Of a stretch of 64,000 bases of DNA, positions 41,347 through 50,153 are shown piece after piece (the stretch's first letter is position 1; every line of letters starts with the position of its first letter). The translations under genes were made by a program, and so were the position numbers. Source of the DNA: a virus; the IMG/VR virus record IMGVR_UViG_3300005841_000034, positions 1-64,000 of that record. One strand, given 5' to 3'. Under the pieces are notes generated by a model that was not told where the DNA came from, made no database searches, and saw only the letters and a program-made list of their open reading frames with translations.

Positions 41347-43444
41347 TCTTGTATTGTGGAAGTACTTTAGGTTTGATTTCTTGCGATTGGGGTACTTGTG
41401 TTTCACCAAATACCGCCACTAAAGCCATCTGCAATGCCACCCATAAGTCACTTTTGGTACGATCTAAGTGATCATATTCTAACCCCTGCTGCAACAATCC
41501 GATATGTTTAATCCTATGAACATGCCCATTATAAACTTCGTCGCTATCCCCGTCAATATATAATTTACTTATCTGAAGCATTTGACCTAATTGGAAAGGA
41601 TCGCCGCTTCGGCTCCCATATTCCAGTTTAAAGTTTTTCTTTTTAAGTGGGTTGATTAGACCTATGGGTGTCCATGTAAGAAAGGCCTGACATTTTTGAT
41701 TGCAAAAAAACCTATAAAAATCAGTACGCCTATCCACTTCATAGTTCGCTTTGCAGCCATACCAAAGACAGGCTTTCATTACCTCTTCATCGAAATGAAT
41801 ATCTAATCGGGTAGGTGAAATCCATAAGGCAACCGGGTAATTTCCGGTTTCAATTCCATCAACTATTAACGATTTTTTAAAAACTACTATAGCAGGGTTA
41901 GAGCCATTAACCGCTATTCGATCTTGAGTTGTATCCACTCCTATCTGATACAACATTGTATTTTTGGGCTCTAAATAACCTCCTCGATCTTCAAATTTAT
42001 TTGGATTAATCGGAGTTTCTAATATAAACCAACCACCCTTTTCGTCATCCATCATCCTCGCTTCTTTTATCTCTTTTGCCTTTTTCCCGATTACTACCGA
42101 TGGAATAGTTTTCTTTTTAAGATTAAGGCGGCATTGTCTCCAAAATGGTGGATCGTCTTCTAAATCTTGAATCTGATTCGTAATATTTTGCGCATTGTAT
42201 TCACATCTATCATTACCAGCATAAAAAGCCTCTTTAATTGTTCTGGCTTCTTTACGAATACGAGCGGCTAAGGAACGCTGATTATGCTTTACAGTTTCCC
42301 TGTCGGCTAAAATTTCTTTTATTGTTTTTTCAACATTTGGATCTCCATATTTATCGAAATTTTTAGCTCTGTCTGCGGTCATAAAAAACCTGTATAAACC
42401 ACTGGCCGTTCTTCCATTCTCCCCTTTATTTAACTGATCGCTATCATTCCAAAGTCTAATCGCCGCCTCTTGAACGCCCTCTTTTTCAGTATCCAACACT
42501 TCTACAGTAGATGTGTATAATACTTTACCGATTATTCGACCCTCATCATCCATTAAACAATAACGGGTAACTTCATGCCGATCATATATATTACACTCTA
42601 CAGTTTTAGCCCACTCATCGTCGAGTTTTCTATGTATTTTTTGACCGTCAGTAGCAAGGGCTTCCGCACTATAAAAATCTATCAAGGAACCAAGTTCCTC
42701 CTTTTCTAAATTTTCTTCCGCTTTCTTGCCTCTTATATTTGTATTTTGGAACCGTAATTCAGACTTAGGTGTTACGCCTCCCGATAAATCATATTCAGGC
42801 TTAAAAAATCTCGGCCATTTTTTAAACGGGTCTACTACTGCTTTGGCAAAAACCTTTTTGGCATCCGCTCCTGTTTTAGATTGAATTGTGCCATTTGTCA
42901 TTTTTGTCCTTGTAGGATAGTCTAAGACAAAAACTCCCCCTCTGAATGTTTTACCAAAACGACGTTTGGTTATTTCCAACATTCCAAGACATTCGGGATC
43001 TTCTATGACATATTGCAGAAAATAAAAATATTCCAAATCGGGTTCTCTATAATTCGGATACCCTATATCTATTTGCGTATGTTGCATGAATAGATAATGG
43101 GGGCCAACCAAATAAACAGGCTTGCCCTTTTTCATGTACCAAAATCCATGTAATCGTCTATCCCATTCTTGTTGCTTATATTCTTCGTATTTCTTATTGA
43201 AGAAGGGTTCGGAATCGTCCTTTTTTCTTTTATTATAAATATCTTCTTCTTTGAGAACATCAAAATACCAAGCGGGAGGCTTGATTCGTTCCCAATATTG
43301 TTCCAATGGATTATCAGATCTGGAATACACTCCCACCTCTCGTAGCTCTTTTGTTACAACATCCACGACAAAACCAACAGGTGGGATGTGGCAATCTAAC
43401 CCCTGAATATTAACTGTAGAACCTCCTTTTATTGGTAGAAACAT
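41330..43444 (-). CDS. Terminase large subunit
   Basis: A 704-residue packaging motor. The ATPase part holds a modified Walker A, EITKRRFGKTFRG (K165, T166), and an acidic Walker B-like LDDEW (274-278). The nuclease part has the RNase H-type acids D504 (YQIGVDTTQD), D571 (YEVDRR) and D666 (KSDLWVAL). It pumps DNA into the head and cuts it at headful or specific sites. It lies between the portal block and the scaffold gene, so packaging and head genes are co-transcribed. Confidence 0.85.
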   Translation of the reverse strand: MFLPIKGGSTVNIQGLDCHIPPVGFVVDVVTKELREVGVYSRSDNPLEQYWERIKPPAWYFDVLKEEDIYNKRKKDDSEPFFNKKYEEYKQQEWDRRLHGFWYMKKGKPVYLVGPHYLFMQHTQIDIGYPNYREPDLEYFYFLQYVIEDPECLGMLEITKRRFGKTFRGGVFVLDYPTRTKMTNGTIQSKTGADAKKVFAKAVVDPFKKWPRFFKPEYDLSGGVTPKSELRFQNTNIRGKKAEENLEKEELGSLIDFYSAEALATDGQKIHRKLDDEWAKTVECNIYDRHEVTRYCLMDDEGRIIGKVLYTSTVEVLDTEKEGVQEAAIRLWNDSDQLNKGENGRTASGLYRFFMTADRAKNFDKYGDPNVEKTIKEILADRETVKHNQRSLAARIRKEARTIKEAFYAGNDRCEYNAQNITNQIQDLEDDPPFWRQCRLNLKKKTIPSVVIGKKAKEIKEARMMDDEKGGWFILETPINPNKFEDRGGYLEPKNTMLYQIGVDTTQDRIAVNGSNPAIVVFKKSLIVDGIETGNYPVALWISPTRLDIHFDEEVMKACLWYGCKANYEVDRRTDFYRFFCNQKCQAFLTWTPIGLINPLKKKNFKLEYGSRSGDPFQLGQMLQISKLYIDGDSDEVYNGHVHRIKHIGLLQQGLEYDHLDRTKSDLWVALQMALVAVFGETQVPQSQEIKPKVLPQYKIKMMA

Positions 43445-43446
43445 AT

Positions 43447-43794
43447 TTAGGACATATTTTTCCCCGCTGTATTACCTATGTTTTCGGCTATGCTCTCTGG
43501 TGTGGTAATTCTGCGATTTATTTTAACATCCTTTTCTTCATCCCCCGAAATTCCAATTGAATCTCCTAACGCCTTCACCGCTGCTGATATACTGGAACTG
43601 TCATTCCAGATTACCTTAAGACGTTCAAAGGTCTTATCTTTGGGGTCTTCAAGATTCAGGTTTTTTAGATTGGTAGCATTTAAGATATCGGCCATTTCCC
43701 ATGACTTTCTATTAAGAGCATAGTAAAGTTTCGCAGGCCCATTTTCTTCGTACCGCTTTATAATATCTTCACATTCTTCAATCGTTCTTGCCAT
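43447..43794 (-). CDS. Possible small terminase subunit
   Basis: A 115-residue helical protein starting MARTIEECEDIIKRYEENGPAKLYYALNRKSWEMADIL. It lies directly upstream of TerL and downstream of the portal with 2-3 base gaps, where a small terminase or packaging cofactor might be. No helix-turn-helix is certain, so this is inferred from position. Confidence 0.5.
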   Translation of the reverse strand: MARTIEECEDIIKRYEENGPAKLYYALNRKSWEMADILNATNLKNLNLEDPKDKTFERLKVIWNDSSSISAAVKALGDSIGISGDEEKDVKINRRITTPESIAENIGNTAGKNMS

Positions 43795-43797
43795 GTT

Positions 43798-46290
43798 TTA
43801 TTGCATTTGTGGTTGTTCGGCTTGTTGCTCTTGAGGGTTTTCCATTCCTTGTTCTTGCTGCTGTTCTGCCATTTGTTGTTGCTGGGCTTCCATCATTTCC
43901 TGCTGCTGATTCATGGCTATATTCTTTTGCATTTCCTGATTCTCTACCGTTAGAGGAATGGTAATATTAGGTATTAGCTGTTGTATAACAGGCAGCGCAA
44001 TATCAGGTGATATAACACCTTTTCCTATGGCTTGCCACAGGCCATTAACCGTTGCCAATTCTTTATCTTTTGTCGCCTTAAAATCAAGCATTTCTTTTTC
44101 GGCGGCTAGTTTTTCTTTCTGCAATTCAGCTTCTTGTTGTTGGGCCTGCATGGCTGATTGCTGTTGTAATTCGGCATTTTGCTGTTGGAGACGTTGACTT
44201 TCCTCTATTGCGCGCTGCCGGTTCTTTTTGAAGGTAGAATCAAGATATAAGCAGGCTAGTTTATAGTTGTCGATATTTCGGAGCATGATAGCATCCTTAA
44301 TGGTAAGGGAGGGATTGCCTTGTGCATCCGGCATTTGGCTATAACGTTGTATATCCTGTTCTAATAGTTCCTTTTCATATTCGGTGGATTTGGTTTTGAT
44401 AGCTACCTTAAACCGGGTATTAAGCATGTCTTCTTGGGATTCCGGTTCTTTTTTTACTACATCATTCCAGTGCAGGAGACATATTTTATAGAAGGTATCT
44501 TCCCATCCTTTGTTGTTTCCTACAACTATGAAGTCAGTTACATTATAGGAACTTTCGTTTTGGCCCTCTGCCAGTTTGCCGGAAGTACGATCACCCACAT
44601 CGCTACCATCCCGGTACATTGGAACGCCAACCAATTGACGTATCTCATTTACGATTTGTAGCATCACGTTGGTACAGCCTACAATCTTTTCTATGGATTC
44701 ATCCCGGACGGTATTGCTTAATGGCGGCGCTTCTCGTTGAAGTGGATCAAGACCCTTGCTACTCCATATTTCATTACCTGTTTGGTTGTAGATCCTTACC
44801 ACTTCTTCCCATGCTACGGTATCTCCAGTACCTAAATCAATATTGCGGGCTGATTCCACATCAATACGGATGCCACTTGGTTTTAATAAAGCGATCAATT
44901 GCTTACGTTTCATCTTTACCAACTGGTATTCCCGTAAACACTCCATCATGCGTTCTCCCAATGATGGCATATATTCTCCGTCATTTCCGGGGATTACTAC
45001 TGTATAAGAAGACAGGGGCCTTGAAACATTGGTATATGGCGTAATAATCAAATCTGGTGGCCCCCAATAAAGCAGCGTATCACCATAAGGAGCATATACC
45101 CCACGCATCCATGTATTTTTCTTACGCTTTATTATTTCTGTGTCATCAGGTTTGGGTTGCTCTATAACTGTTCCGTCCTTTTTGGTTTGTTGATACGGGA
45201 TGTTCTTTTTTTGTTCGTAGTTTTTCTTCCCAAAGGCATCCGTTTTTTCAACGTAATACATATCCTCCCCGCAATCTATTTCAGCATCGAGTAATAGGAT
45301 GCAACAATCATCATAGGGTCGATTGTAATTATATGGCATTAGCGACCAATTCTCATTCCACATATAATTAAATGTGCCAATGTTTTTATTGGTGGACATT
45401 TTAGCCAGTTCAAAGATTTGCTTTTCCGTGAGGCCATCGGGTTTATATTCACTCTTGCCATATTTCGCCCGAAAGTCCCGCACCTTTACGCTGATAAACT
45501 CCCCGATTTGGTCTATCTCTGCTTCTCCGGTATCATTCATGAAGAAGTTATAAACCATATTTGTAGGGATACATTTTCTTACTGAATATTCACCGGGGGC
45601 AAGACATTCTATTTTAGTGCAGAAAAAGTTGAGCGCAGCCAAATCGAAGATGGTTTTCCGGTTCATGACGGATTCGAAGCTGATATCATCCTTTAACTTT
45701 TCGATTATTTTTTCAAACCGTATTTCTTTGGGTAGGCGGTCTTCTAATTCAAAATAAACCTGCGCAGACAATTCATCATCGGGGACATAGGCGTTAGGGG
45801 GTTCTAATTGTATTCCTGCTGCCTGTTGGGTTTGGTTAATCGTTTCTACATCGTGCATCCTGAAAAGCGCATCGTGCAATCTTTCTCGTTTTTCATTTAT
45901 CGAATCTGCGTCAATGGCATTTACACAAGCGTAGGTTTTACTTTTTGACATTGATTCCACTAATGTACCCATGAATTGAGCCGCAATACGGGAAGGGGTG
46001 GTATCTATATTTACCCATGCTTTATTGGCATCTGAAACCGATAAGTAGTCTAAGAATTCGTTCATCTTCTGACTACCCTTCATCCATAGCAAAATTTCAA
46101 TCCATCGTTGGGAGCGCAGCCGGAAGAAATTAAGGCTCGTATCGTTTGAGTACTGTGTACGATAAAATTGCTGCATTATTAGCTTCCCTTTTTCTTTGGA
46201 AGCCTTTTCTTCGGGCGACATAAAAAACCTTGCTAATAAAGGATCTGATGGCAGAGATGCCGGGCTATAAGAAGGGATGTTATCGGCCAT
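43798..46290 (-). CDS. Portal protein
   Basis: 830 residues with the pattern of portals from crAss-like and related phages: a helical N-terminal region (RLRSQRWIEILLWMKGS), a central beta/alpha core (DTTPSRIAAQFMGTLVE, NFFCTKIECLAPGEYSVR), and the stem region near MECLREYQLVKMKRKQLIALLKPSG. A very glutamine-rich coiled coil (about 690-740) and a Q/E/M-rich tail (about 790-830) end the protein. Twelve copies should form the DNA entrance. First gene of the structural block after the chaperonins. Confidence 0.8.
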   Translation of the reverse strand: MADNIPSYSPASLPSDPLLARFFMSPEEKASKEKGKLIMQQFYRTQYSNDTSLNFFRLRSQRWIEILLWMKGSQKMNEFLDYLSVSDANKAWVNIDTTPSRIAAQFMGTLVESMSKSKTYACVNAIDADSINEKRERLHDALFRMHDVETINQTQQAAGIQLEPPNAYVPDDELSAQVYFELEDRLPKEIRFEKIIEKLKDDISFESVMNRKTIFDLAALNFFCTKIECLAPGEYSVRKCIPTNMVYNFFMNDTGEAEIDQIGEFISVKVRDFRAKYGKSEYKPDGLTEKQIFELAKMSTNKNIGTFNYMWNENWSLMPYNYNRPYDDCCILLLDAEIDCGEDMYYVEKTDAFGKKNYEQKKNIPYQQTKKDGTVIEQPKPDDTEIIKRKKNTWMRGVYAPYGDTLLYWGPPDLIITPYTNVSRPLSSYTVVIPGNDGEYMPSLGERMMECLREYQLVKMKRKQLIALLKPSGIRIDVESARNIDLGTGDTVAWEEVVRIYNQTGNEIWSSKGLDPLQREAPPLSNTVRDESIEKIVGCTNVMLQIVNEIRQLVGVPMYRDGSDVGDRTSGKLAEGQNESSYNVTDFIVVGNNKGWEDTFYKICLLHWNDVVKKEPESQEDMLNTRFKVAIKTKSTEYEKELLEQDIQRYSQMPDAQGNPSLTIKDAIMLRNIDNYKLACLYLDSTFKKNRQRAIEESQRLQQQNAELQQQSAMQAQQQEAELQKEKLAAEKEMLDFKATKDKELATVNGLWQAIGKGVISPDIALPVIQQLIPNITIPLTVENQEMQKNIAMNQQQEMMEAQQQQMAEQQQEQGMENPQEQQAEQPQMQ

Positions 46291-46321
46291 TAATAGGAAT
46301 TTAACCTAAAAATAGCATTTT

Positions 46322-46864
46322 TTACTTTACAAAGCCTACAATGAAGTCAGAATGCACTTTTGTAACTCTGGTTTCCACGCCGTTATAATTATATACTATA
46401 TCGTACCCGGCGTTGGGCTTATGGAATATTAATTGCCCCGGTTGATACGGCTGTGTGCCTGCGTCTATGACTTTTGCCCGATCAATATACGTTTTACGAT
46501 ATTCTATCGGTACAGGTAATGGGGTAGGAATTTCTACCCGTTCGCAAATGATATTCCCGCACATGGGTTTTATTTTGCCCCCTTCAGTTAAAACCCCAAA
46601 TACTGTTTGGTTAAAAGGAACGCTAAAAAGATCGTCTTGAAGGAAATATGGTGAGGGGGCGTAAAAATGATTATGGTGGAAAATAGCTATCTGGCCCGGC
46701 TTAATGACACGATTCCCTTCCACTATCAAGGCAACGACCGGTGATCGCTCCCTATAGTTCGTTTCAAACTTCAGGGCAGTTGAAACGGTAATACCCCCGA
46801 TTGAGAATGTGTCCTTTTGACGCATATCAACCCTAACCAAGATTCGTTCATTAACTGGAATCAT
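46322..46864 (-). CDS. Tandem GroES-like double co-chaperonin
   Basis: The 180-residue sequence divides into two GroES-like halves. Half one (1-95) has NERILVRVD, a GGITVS turn before a mobile-loop-like segment, VVALIVEGN, IKPGQIAIFHHN and FNQTVFGVL, in the same order as GroES. Half two (100-180) has GNIICERVEI, AKVIDAG, YQPGQLIFHK and SDFIVGFV. A chain with two barrels could cap a heptameric GroEL differently, or act as an adaptor. It overlaps the GroES gene by 4 bases. The fold is inferred by comparison and has not been shown. Confidence 0.65.
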   Translation of the reverse strand: MIPVNERILVRVDMRQKDTFSIGGITVSTALKFETNYRERSPVVALIVEGNRVIKPGQIAIFHHNHFYAPSPYFLQDDLFSVPFNQTVFGVLTEGGKIKPMCGNIICERVEIPTPLPVPIEYRKTYIDRAKVIDAGTQPYQPGQLIFHKPNAGYDIVYNYNGVETRVTKVHSDFIVGFVK

Positions 46865-47130
46865 ACAATACCAATTATGTGCCCCGCATCCAAAACAAGA
46901 TAGGTTTGCCCTTCATATTCTATTTCCTGTCCTGTTCCTTTATGAAACAGGGCTTTCTTCCCCTTGCTGCGCTTGATTTCCGGATCTTTAACCAAACCAC
47001 CCACGCCATAAACAACGCCTGTATGGGGCTTTTCCCGCCCGCTGCCGGGGATGAACAACTTACTAGCTGTTTCGGTTTCGGTTTTATCCCGGATTACAAA
47101 GACTGAATTGTTAACTACTTTTATGGGCAT
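46861..47130 (-). CDS. groES: GroES-like co-chaperonin
   Basis: An 89-residue single-barrel co-chaperonin: NSVFVIRDKTETETASKLFIPGSGREK with the mobile loop around 17-32, GVVYGVGG, KKALFHKGTG and YLVLDAGHIIGIV in family order. It should close the GroEL cage. Translationally coupled to the double-barrel protein and 13 bases after the GroEL gene. Confidence 0.85.
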   Translation of the reverse strand: MPIKVVNNSVFVIRDKTETETASKLFIPGSGREKPHTGVVYGVGGLVKDPEIKRSKGKKALFHKGTGQEIEYEGQTYLVLDAGHIIGIV

Positions 47131-47143
47131 ATCGTATTGATTA

Positions 47144-48745
47144 TTAGGCCACTGCCTCTATTAAGCATTCGGAAATTATCAGCATACCCGCAATGGAAGC
47201 CGCATTTATCAAAGCGCAGCGGAGAGCTTTGGTGGAATCAATAATGCCGGATTCTACTAGGTCTTCTATTTTAGCAGTTTTGGTATTGTAACCGTAATTG
47301 CCTTCTACTTTCAAAACCTGTTGCTGGATTAAGTCCGGTTCTACGCCACTATTTTGAGCCATTTGCCGTAAAGGAGCAAGCAGTATTGTGTGGATTAATC
47401 GTTGCCCCTTATCAAAATCATTAGCAACCATTTCTGCCCAAAGTTTCTGACCTATACGGGTGAAAGCCGTGCCGCCGCCTGCCACAAAACCTTCGGCGAT
47501 AGCCGCCTTTGTTGAACGTACAGCATCATCAAATCGATCAAGTTTTTCCTTCATTTCCGTCTCCGTGGCAGCCCCTACCTGAATAACTGCCACGCCGCCT
47601 GTCAATTTGGCAATACGCTTTTCAATGGGGAAACGCTCTTCTTCATTTTTGGCCTGCGCTAAATTCATCCTAAGCTCATTCAGGAGGTTTTCCAGCCCTT
47701 CGCCGTCATGGATACCTCCAATAATGATCGTTTCCTCTTTGCTTACTATACACTTTCTGGCCTGCCCTAAATTCTCCAATTCAATTTCCTTGATATCAAC
47801 CCCTCTTATATCGCTTACATAAGTACCCCCCGTTAAAAGGGCTAAATCTTCCATTTCTATACGGCGTTCTTCACGGAAGGCGGGGGCCTTCGTCACACAT
47901 ACCCGGATAGCCTTATTGTGGTTATTTATTGCCAAAAATGCTAGTCCTTCTCCTTCAGCATCTTCACAGACAATAAGGAGGGGGCGACCATTGGCGTTTG
48001 CCAGTTCTACGGCCCGTTTCACTTGGGTATGATGGGTTATCCGGCTTTGGTACAGCAGGATAAGGGGGTCTTCAAATTCGCATACTTGCTTATCGGGTTT
48101 ATTGACGAAAAATGGACTTATCCAATTATCATAAGTCCATTTATAGCCGTCGGCTATCTTGATCTCTGTTTTGACACTTTTACCGGCCTCAATGTCTATA
48201 ATTCCTTCAGGGCCAATCTTTTTGAAAGCGTCTGCGATAAGACGGCCTATAGCGGGATCATTGTTGGCGCTCACACTGGCTACTTGGAATATCTTATCGT
48301 TATCGTCCCCAATGATAATAGACATTTCTTTTAATTCAGCCACAGCTTTTTCTACGGCGCTATCGATCCCCTTTTTTACCTCTTGGGAGTTAGCGCCCTC
48401 ATTGACGAGTTGCATCCCCCCGGAAACAATAGCTTCGGCCAATACACAGGTGCAGGTGGTAGCATCCCCCGCTGCTTCTACGGTACGAAAGGCTGCTTCC
48501 TTTATCAATAAGGCTCCCCGATTCTCAATGGGATCAGTCAGCGAAAAATGCTTGGTTACCGTGAAACCATCTTTTGTAATGATTGTTGGAAGTTGCCGGA
48601 TAAATCCATCCTGATAGATTGCCTCGCCGATTAAAACGCATTTTCCTGACCCACCCATAGTAACACGAACCGCGTCAGTTATTTTTTTAACCCCTACTAG
48701 TATCCTTTGCCTTGCTTCATTTGAAAATAAAACGGTCTTATCCAT
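47144..48745 (-). CDS. groEL: GroEL chaperonin
   Basis: A complete 533-residue group I chaperonin subunit. The ATPase aspartates corresponding to E. coli D52, D87 and D398 are kept: D59 in TKDGFTV, D94 in AGDATTCT, D406/407 in RFDDAVRST. AGGG lies at 422-425. Apical-domain contacts are aromatic (W208, F212, F213). Departures include GDATTC for GDGTTT, MGGSG for LGPKG, a short insertion near 43-52, and no C-terminal GGM tail. It should fold a phage protein, perhaps capsid or portal, in ATP cycles with the two co-chaperonins. Confidence 0.95.
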   Translation of the reverse strand: MDKTVLFSNEARQRILVGVKKITDAVRVTMGGSGKCVLIGEAIYQDGFIRQLPTIITKDGFTVTKHFSLTDPIENRGALLIKEAAFRTVEAAGDATTCTCVLAEAIVSGGMQLVNEGANSQEVKKGIDSAVEKAVAELKEMSIIIGDDNDKIFQVASVSANNDPAIGRLIADAFKKIGPEGIIDIEAGKSVKTEIKIADGYKWTYDNWISPFFVNKPDKQVCEFEDPLILLYQSRITHHTQVKRAVELANANGRPLLIVCEDAEGEGLAFLAINNHNKAIRVCVTKAPAFREERRIEMEDLALLTGGTYVSDIRGVDIKEIELENLGQARKCIVSKEETIIIGGIHDGEGLENLLNELRMNLAQAKNEEERFPIEKRIAKLTGGVAVIQVGAATETEMKEKLDRFDDAVRSTKAAIAEGFVAGGGTAFTRIGQKLWAEMVANDFDKGQRLIHTILLAPLRQMAQNSGVEPDLIQQQVLKVEGNYGYNTKTAKIEDLVESGIIDSTKALRCALINAASIAGMLIISECLIEAVA

Positions 48746-48747
48746 AA

Positions 48748-49362
48748 TTATATATATTTAAACGAGTACCCTCCTGTATGATTTCTGCTCCCTAAGCAAA
48801 CTTTGTTGATTGACCTCCTAGATAATTTCATTTTTTGGGCCGCCTCTGCTATTGATTTATAATTTACGCCCGTTTCCAAACATATTATCTTTTTAGAAGT
48901 CTGCCCAATGAAATTCTTTTTCCAATTATCGGATGGGGTTTTTCCTAAAACCCGATATGAATGTAATTCATCCTCAGATCTTGTAGCCCACTCAAGCATA
49001 AAATACCGATTATCAGATCTATCTCCTAATAAATGGTTAACATGGGGCTTTAATTCAATATTGGGAATAAAGGCAGCCGCCACTAATCGATGAGCCTGAA
49101 AGGATTTCATCTTAGAATTTTTGCTTAAAGTAAGACGTATATATCTGTGAGATATTCGCCCTTTTTTTATCTGTAATTTACGTTTAACTATAAGGCCCTT
49201 CTTTGATTCCCAAGTTTTGGGCATACTTCTACAACGACCAAAACTGCTAATCTCATACAGGCCTTCATATCCTTTAATCAGCCGCCACTCTTCCGTATGA
49301 ACCACCCCGTCAATTTCCTCAATAATGTTTTCCAGTGATAGGTTTTTATAATGTTCGGCCAT
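48748..49362 (-). CDS. HNH homing endonuclease (NUMOD4/NUMOD1)
   Basis: NUMOD4 (about 26-50, EEWRLIKGYEGLYEISSFGRCRS), HNH core (AHRLVAAAFIPN, HVNHLLGDRSDNRYFMLEW) and a NUMOD1-like C-terminus (KSIAEAAQKMKLSRRSINKVCLG) are in the usual order. It sits 2 bases from the GroEL gene and 3 from the next, so it has inserted cleanly into the operon. It is only distantly similar to the copy at 34764. Confidence 0.85.
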   Translation of the reverse strand: MAEHYKNLSLENIIEEIDGVVHTEEWRLIKGYEGLYEISSFGRCRSMPKTWESKKGLIVKRKLQIKKGRISHRYIRLTLSKNSKMKSFQAHRLVAAAFIPNIELKPHVNHLLGDRSDNRYFMLEWATRSEDELHSYRVLGKTPSDNWKKNFIGQTSKKIICLETGVNYKSIAEAAQKMKLSRRSINKVCLGSRNHTGGYSFKYI

Positions 49363-49365
49363 GAA

Positions 49366-49641
49366 CTATTTTTTATTCTTCTTTGCTTGTTTTAACCGTT
49401 TCATACCGTGAATAGCGGCATTATAAACCATCGAAAGGAAATACATTCGTAAATAGTTCTTTTCTTCTTCGGTTCCTTTATCTGGAACAGAGCATTCTAT
49501 GTAGGCCTCCCGGTCAAGTGGGGATGTAAGTTTTATTTCAAACTTTCCATCTACCGAAAGTTCAGTATAGGATAATCCTGTTTTATTAAGCGCAGATAAA
49601 TCCTTTTGCGCAGCCTGTTTTAAAATGTCTCCAAGCGTCAT
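49366..49641 (-). CDS. Hypothetical protein, 91 aa
   Basis: A helical start (MTLGDILKQAAQKDLSAL), two central strands and a lysine-rich C-terminal helix (KRLKQAKKNKK). It overlaps the upstream RHH gene as ATGA. It lies just before the homing endonuclease and GroEL, so it may belong to the chaperonin operon. Not recognised. Confidence 0.6.
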   Translation of the reverse strand: MTLGDILKQAAQKDLSALNKTGLSYTELSVDGKFEIKLTSPLDREAYIECSVPDKGTEEEKNYLRMYFLSMVYNAAIHGMKRLKQAKKNKK

Positions 49642-49781
49642 GGTGTGCTTTTAAAAAATTGATTGATTATCATTCTTATAGCGCCAACAACTGTCAGCCC
49701 GTTTTCATCGGCATACAGCTTCAATTTCTCATAGATCCAGAAATTCAAGCTGATTAATATTGGCTTCATGGATGATTTCAT
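49638..49781 (-). CDS. Ribbon-helix-helix protein, 47 aa
   Basis: MKSSMKPILISLN gives the strand, WIYEKLKLYADENG and TVVGAIRMIINQFFKS the two helices of a CopG/Arc-like fold. Four-base overlap with the next gene (ATGA). It is the first minus-strand gene of the chaperonin block and may autoregulate it. Confidence 0.65.
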   Translation of the reverse strand: MKSSMKPILISLNFWIYEKLKLYADENGLTVVGAIRMIINQFFKSTP

Positions 49782-49875
49782 ATATTCAGGATATATTGGT
49801 GCAATATACGGAAAATATCAAATACCCAAATCAGTATAAAAAGAAAGATAATTTTAAGCTCTAAAACTTATAATT

Positions 49876-50139
49876 ATGGCAAGCAATGTAACCGCGGGGA
49901 TCAATGTATATCAAATAAACCAGACCGTATTAGATCGTGATTCCCCCAAAAAATTATCCTTCCCGACTACTGGATGTATTTTACAGGACGTTTCGGCCTC
50001 TCCGACTCGCAGCCTTAGTTCCGGCTACAATGTCTACAGTTTGATTATCGTGCCTTCTAGCGCCGCCGCAAACTCACAGGGAACACTTTACTATTGCGCT
50101 GAAACTATCGCGCAATTGACGACTATCTTTAATGCCTAA
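49876..50139 (+). CDS. Isolated plus-strand protein, 87 aa
   Basis: A beta-rich, Ser/Thr-rich protein (GINVYQINQTVL, SLIIVPSSAAANSQGTLYYC) without signal or membrane segment. It lies alone on the plus strand among minus-strand genes, with a terminator-like hairpin after it. The composition would fit a virion decoration protein, or it could be a cargo gene. No clear -33 box precedes it, although TAATTTTA near 49852 resembles a -7 box. Confidence 0.6.
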   Translation: MASNVTAGINVYQINQTVLDRDSPKKLSFPTTGCILQDVSASPTRSLSSGYNVYSLIIVPSSAAANSQGTLYYCAETIAQLTTIFNA

Positions 50140-50153
50140 GAAAGGCCAATCAT

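Noticed and set aside
48159-48614. Plus-strand open frame of 151 codons
   Set aside because: Antisense to the well-conserved GroEL gene; it has no motif and its composition follows from the opposite strand.
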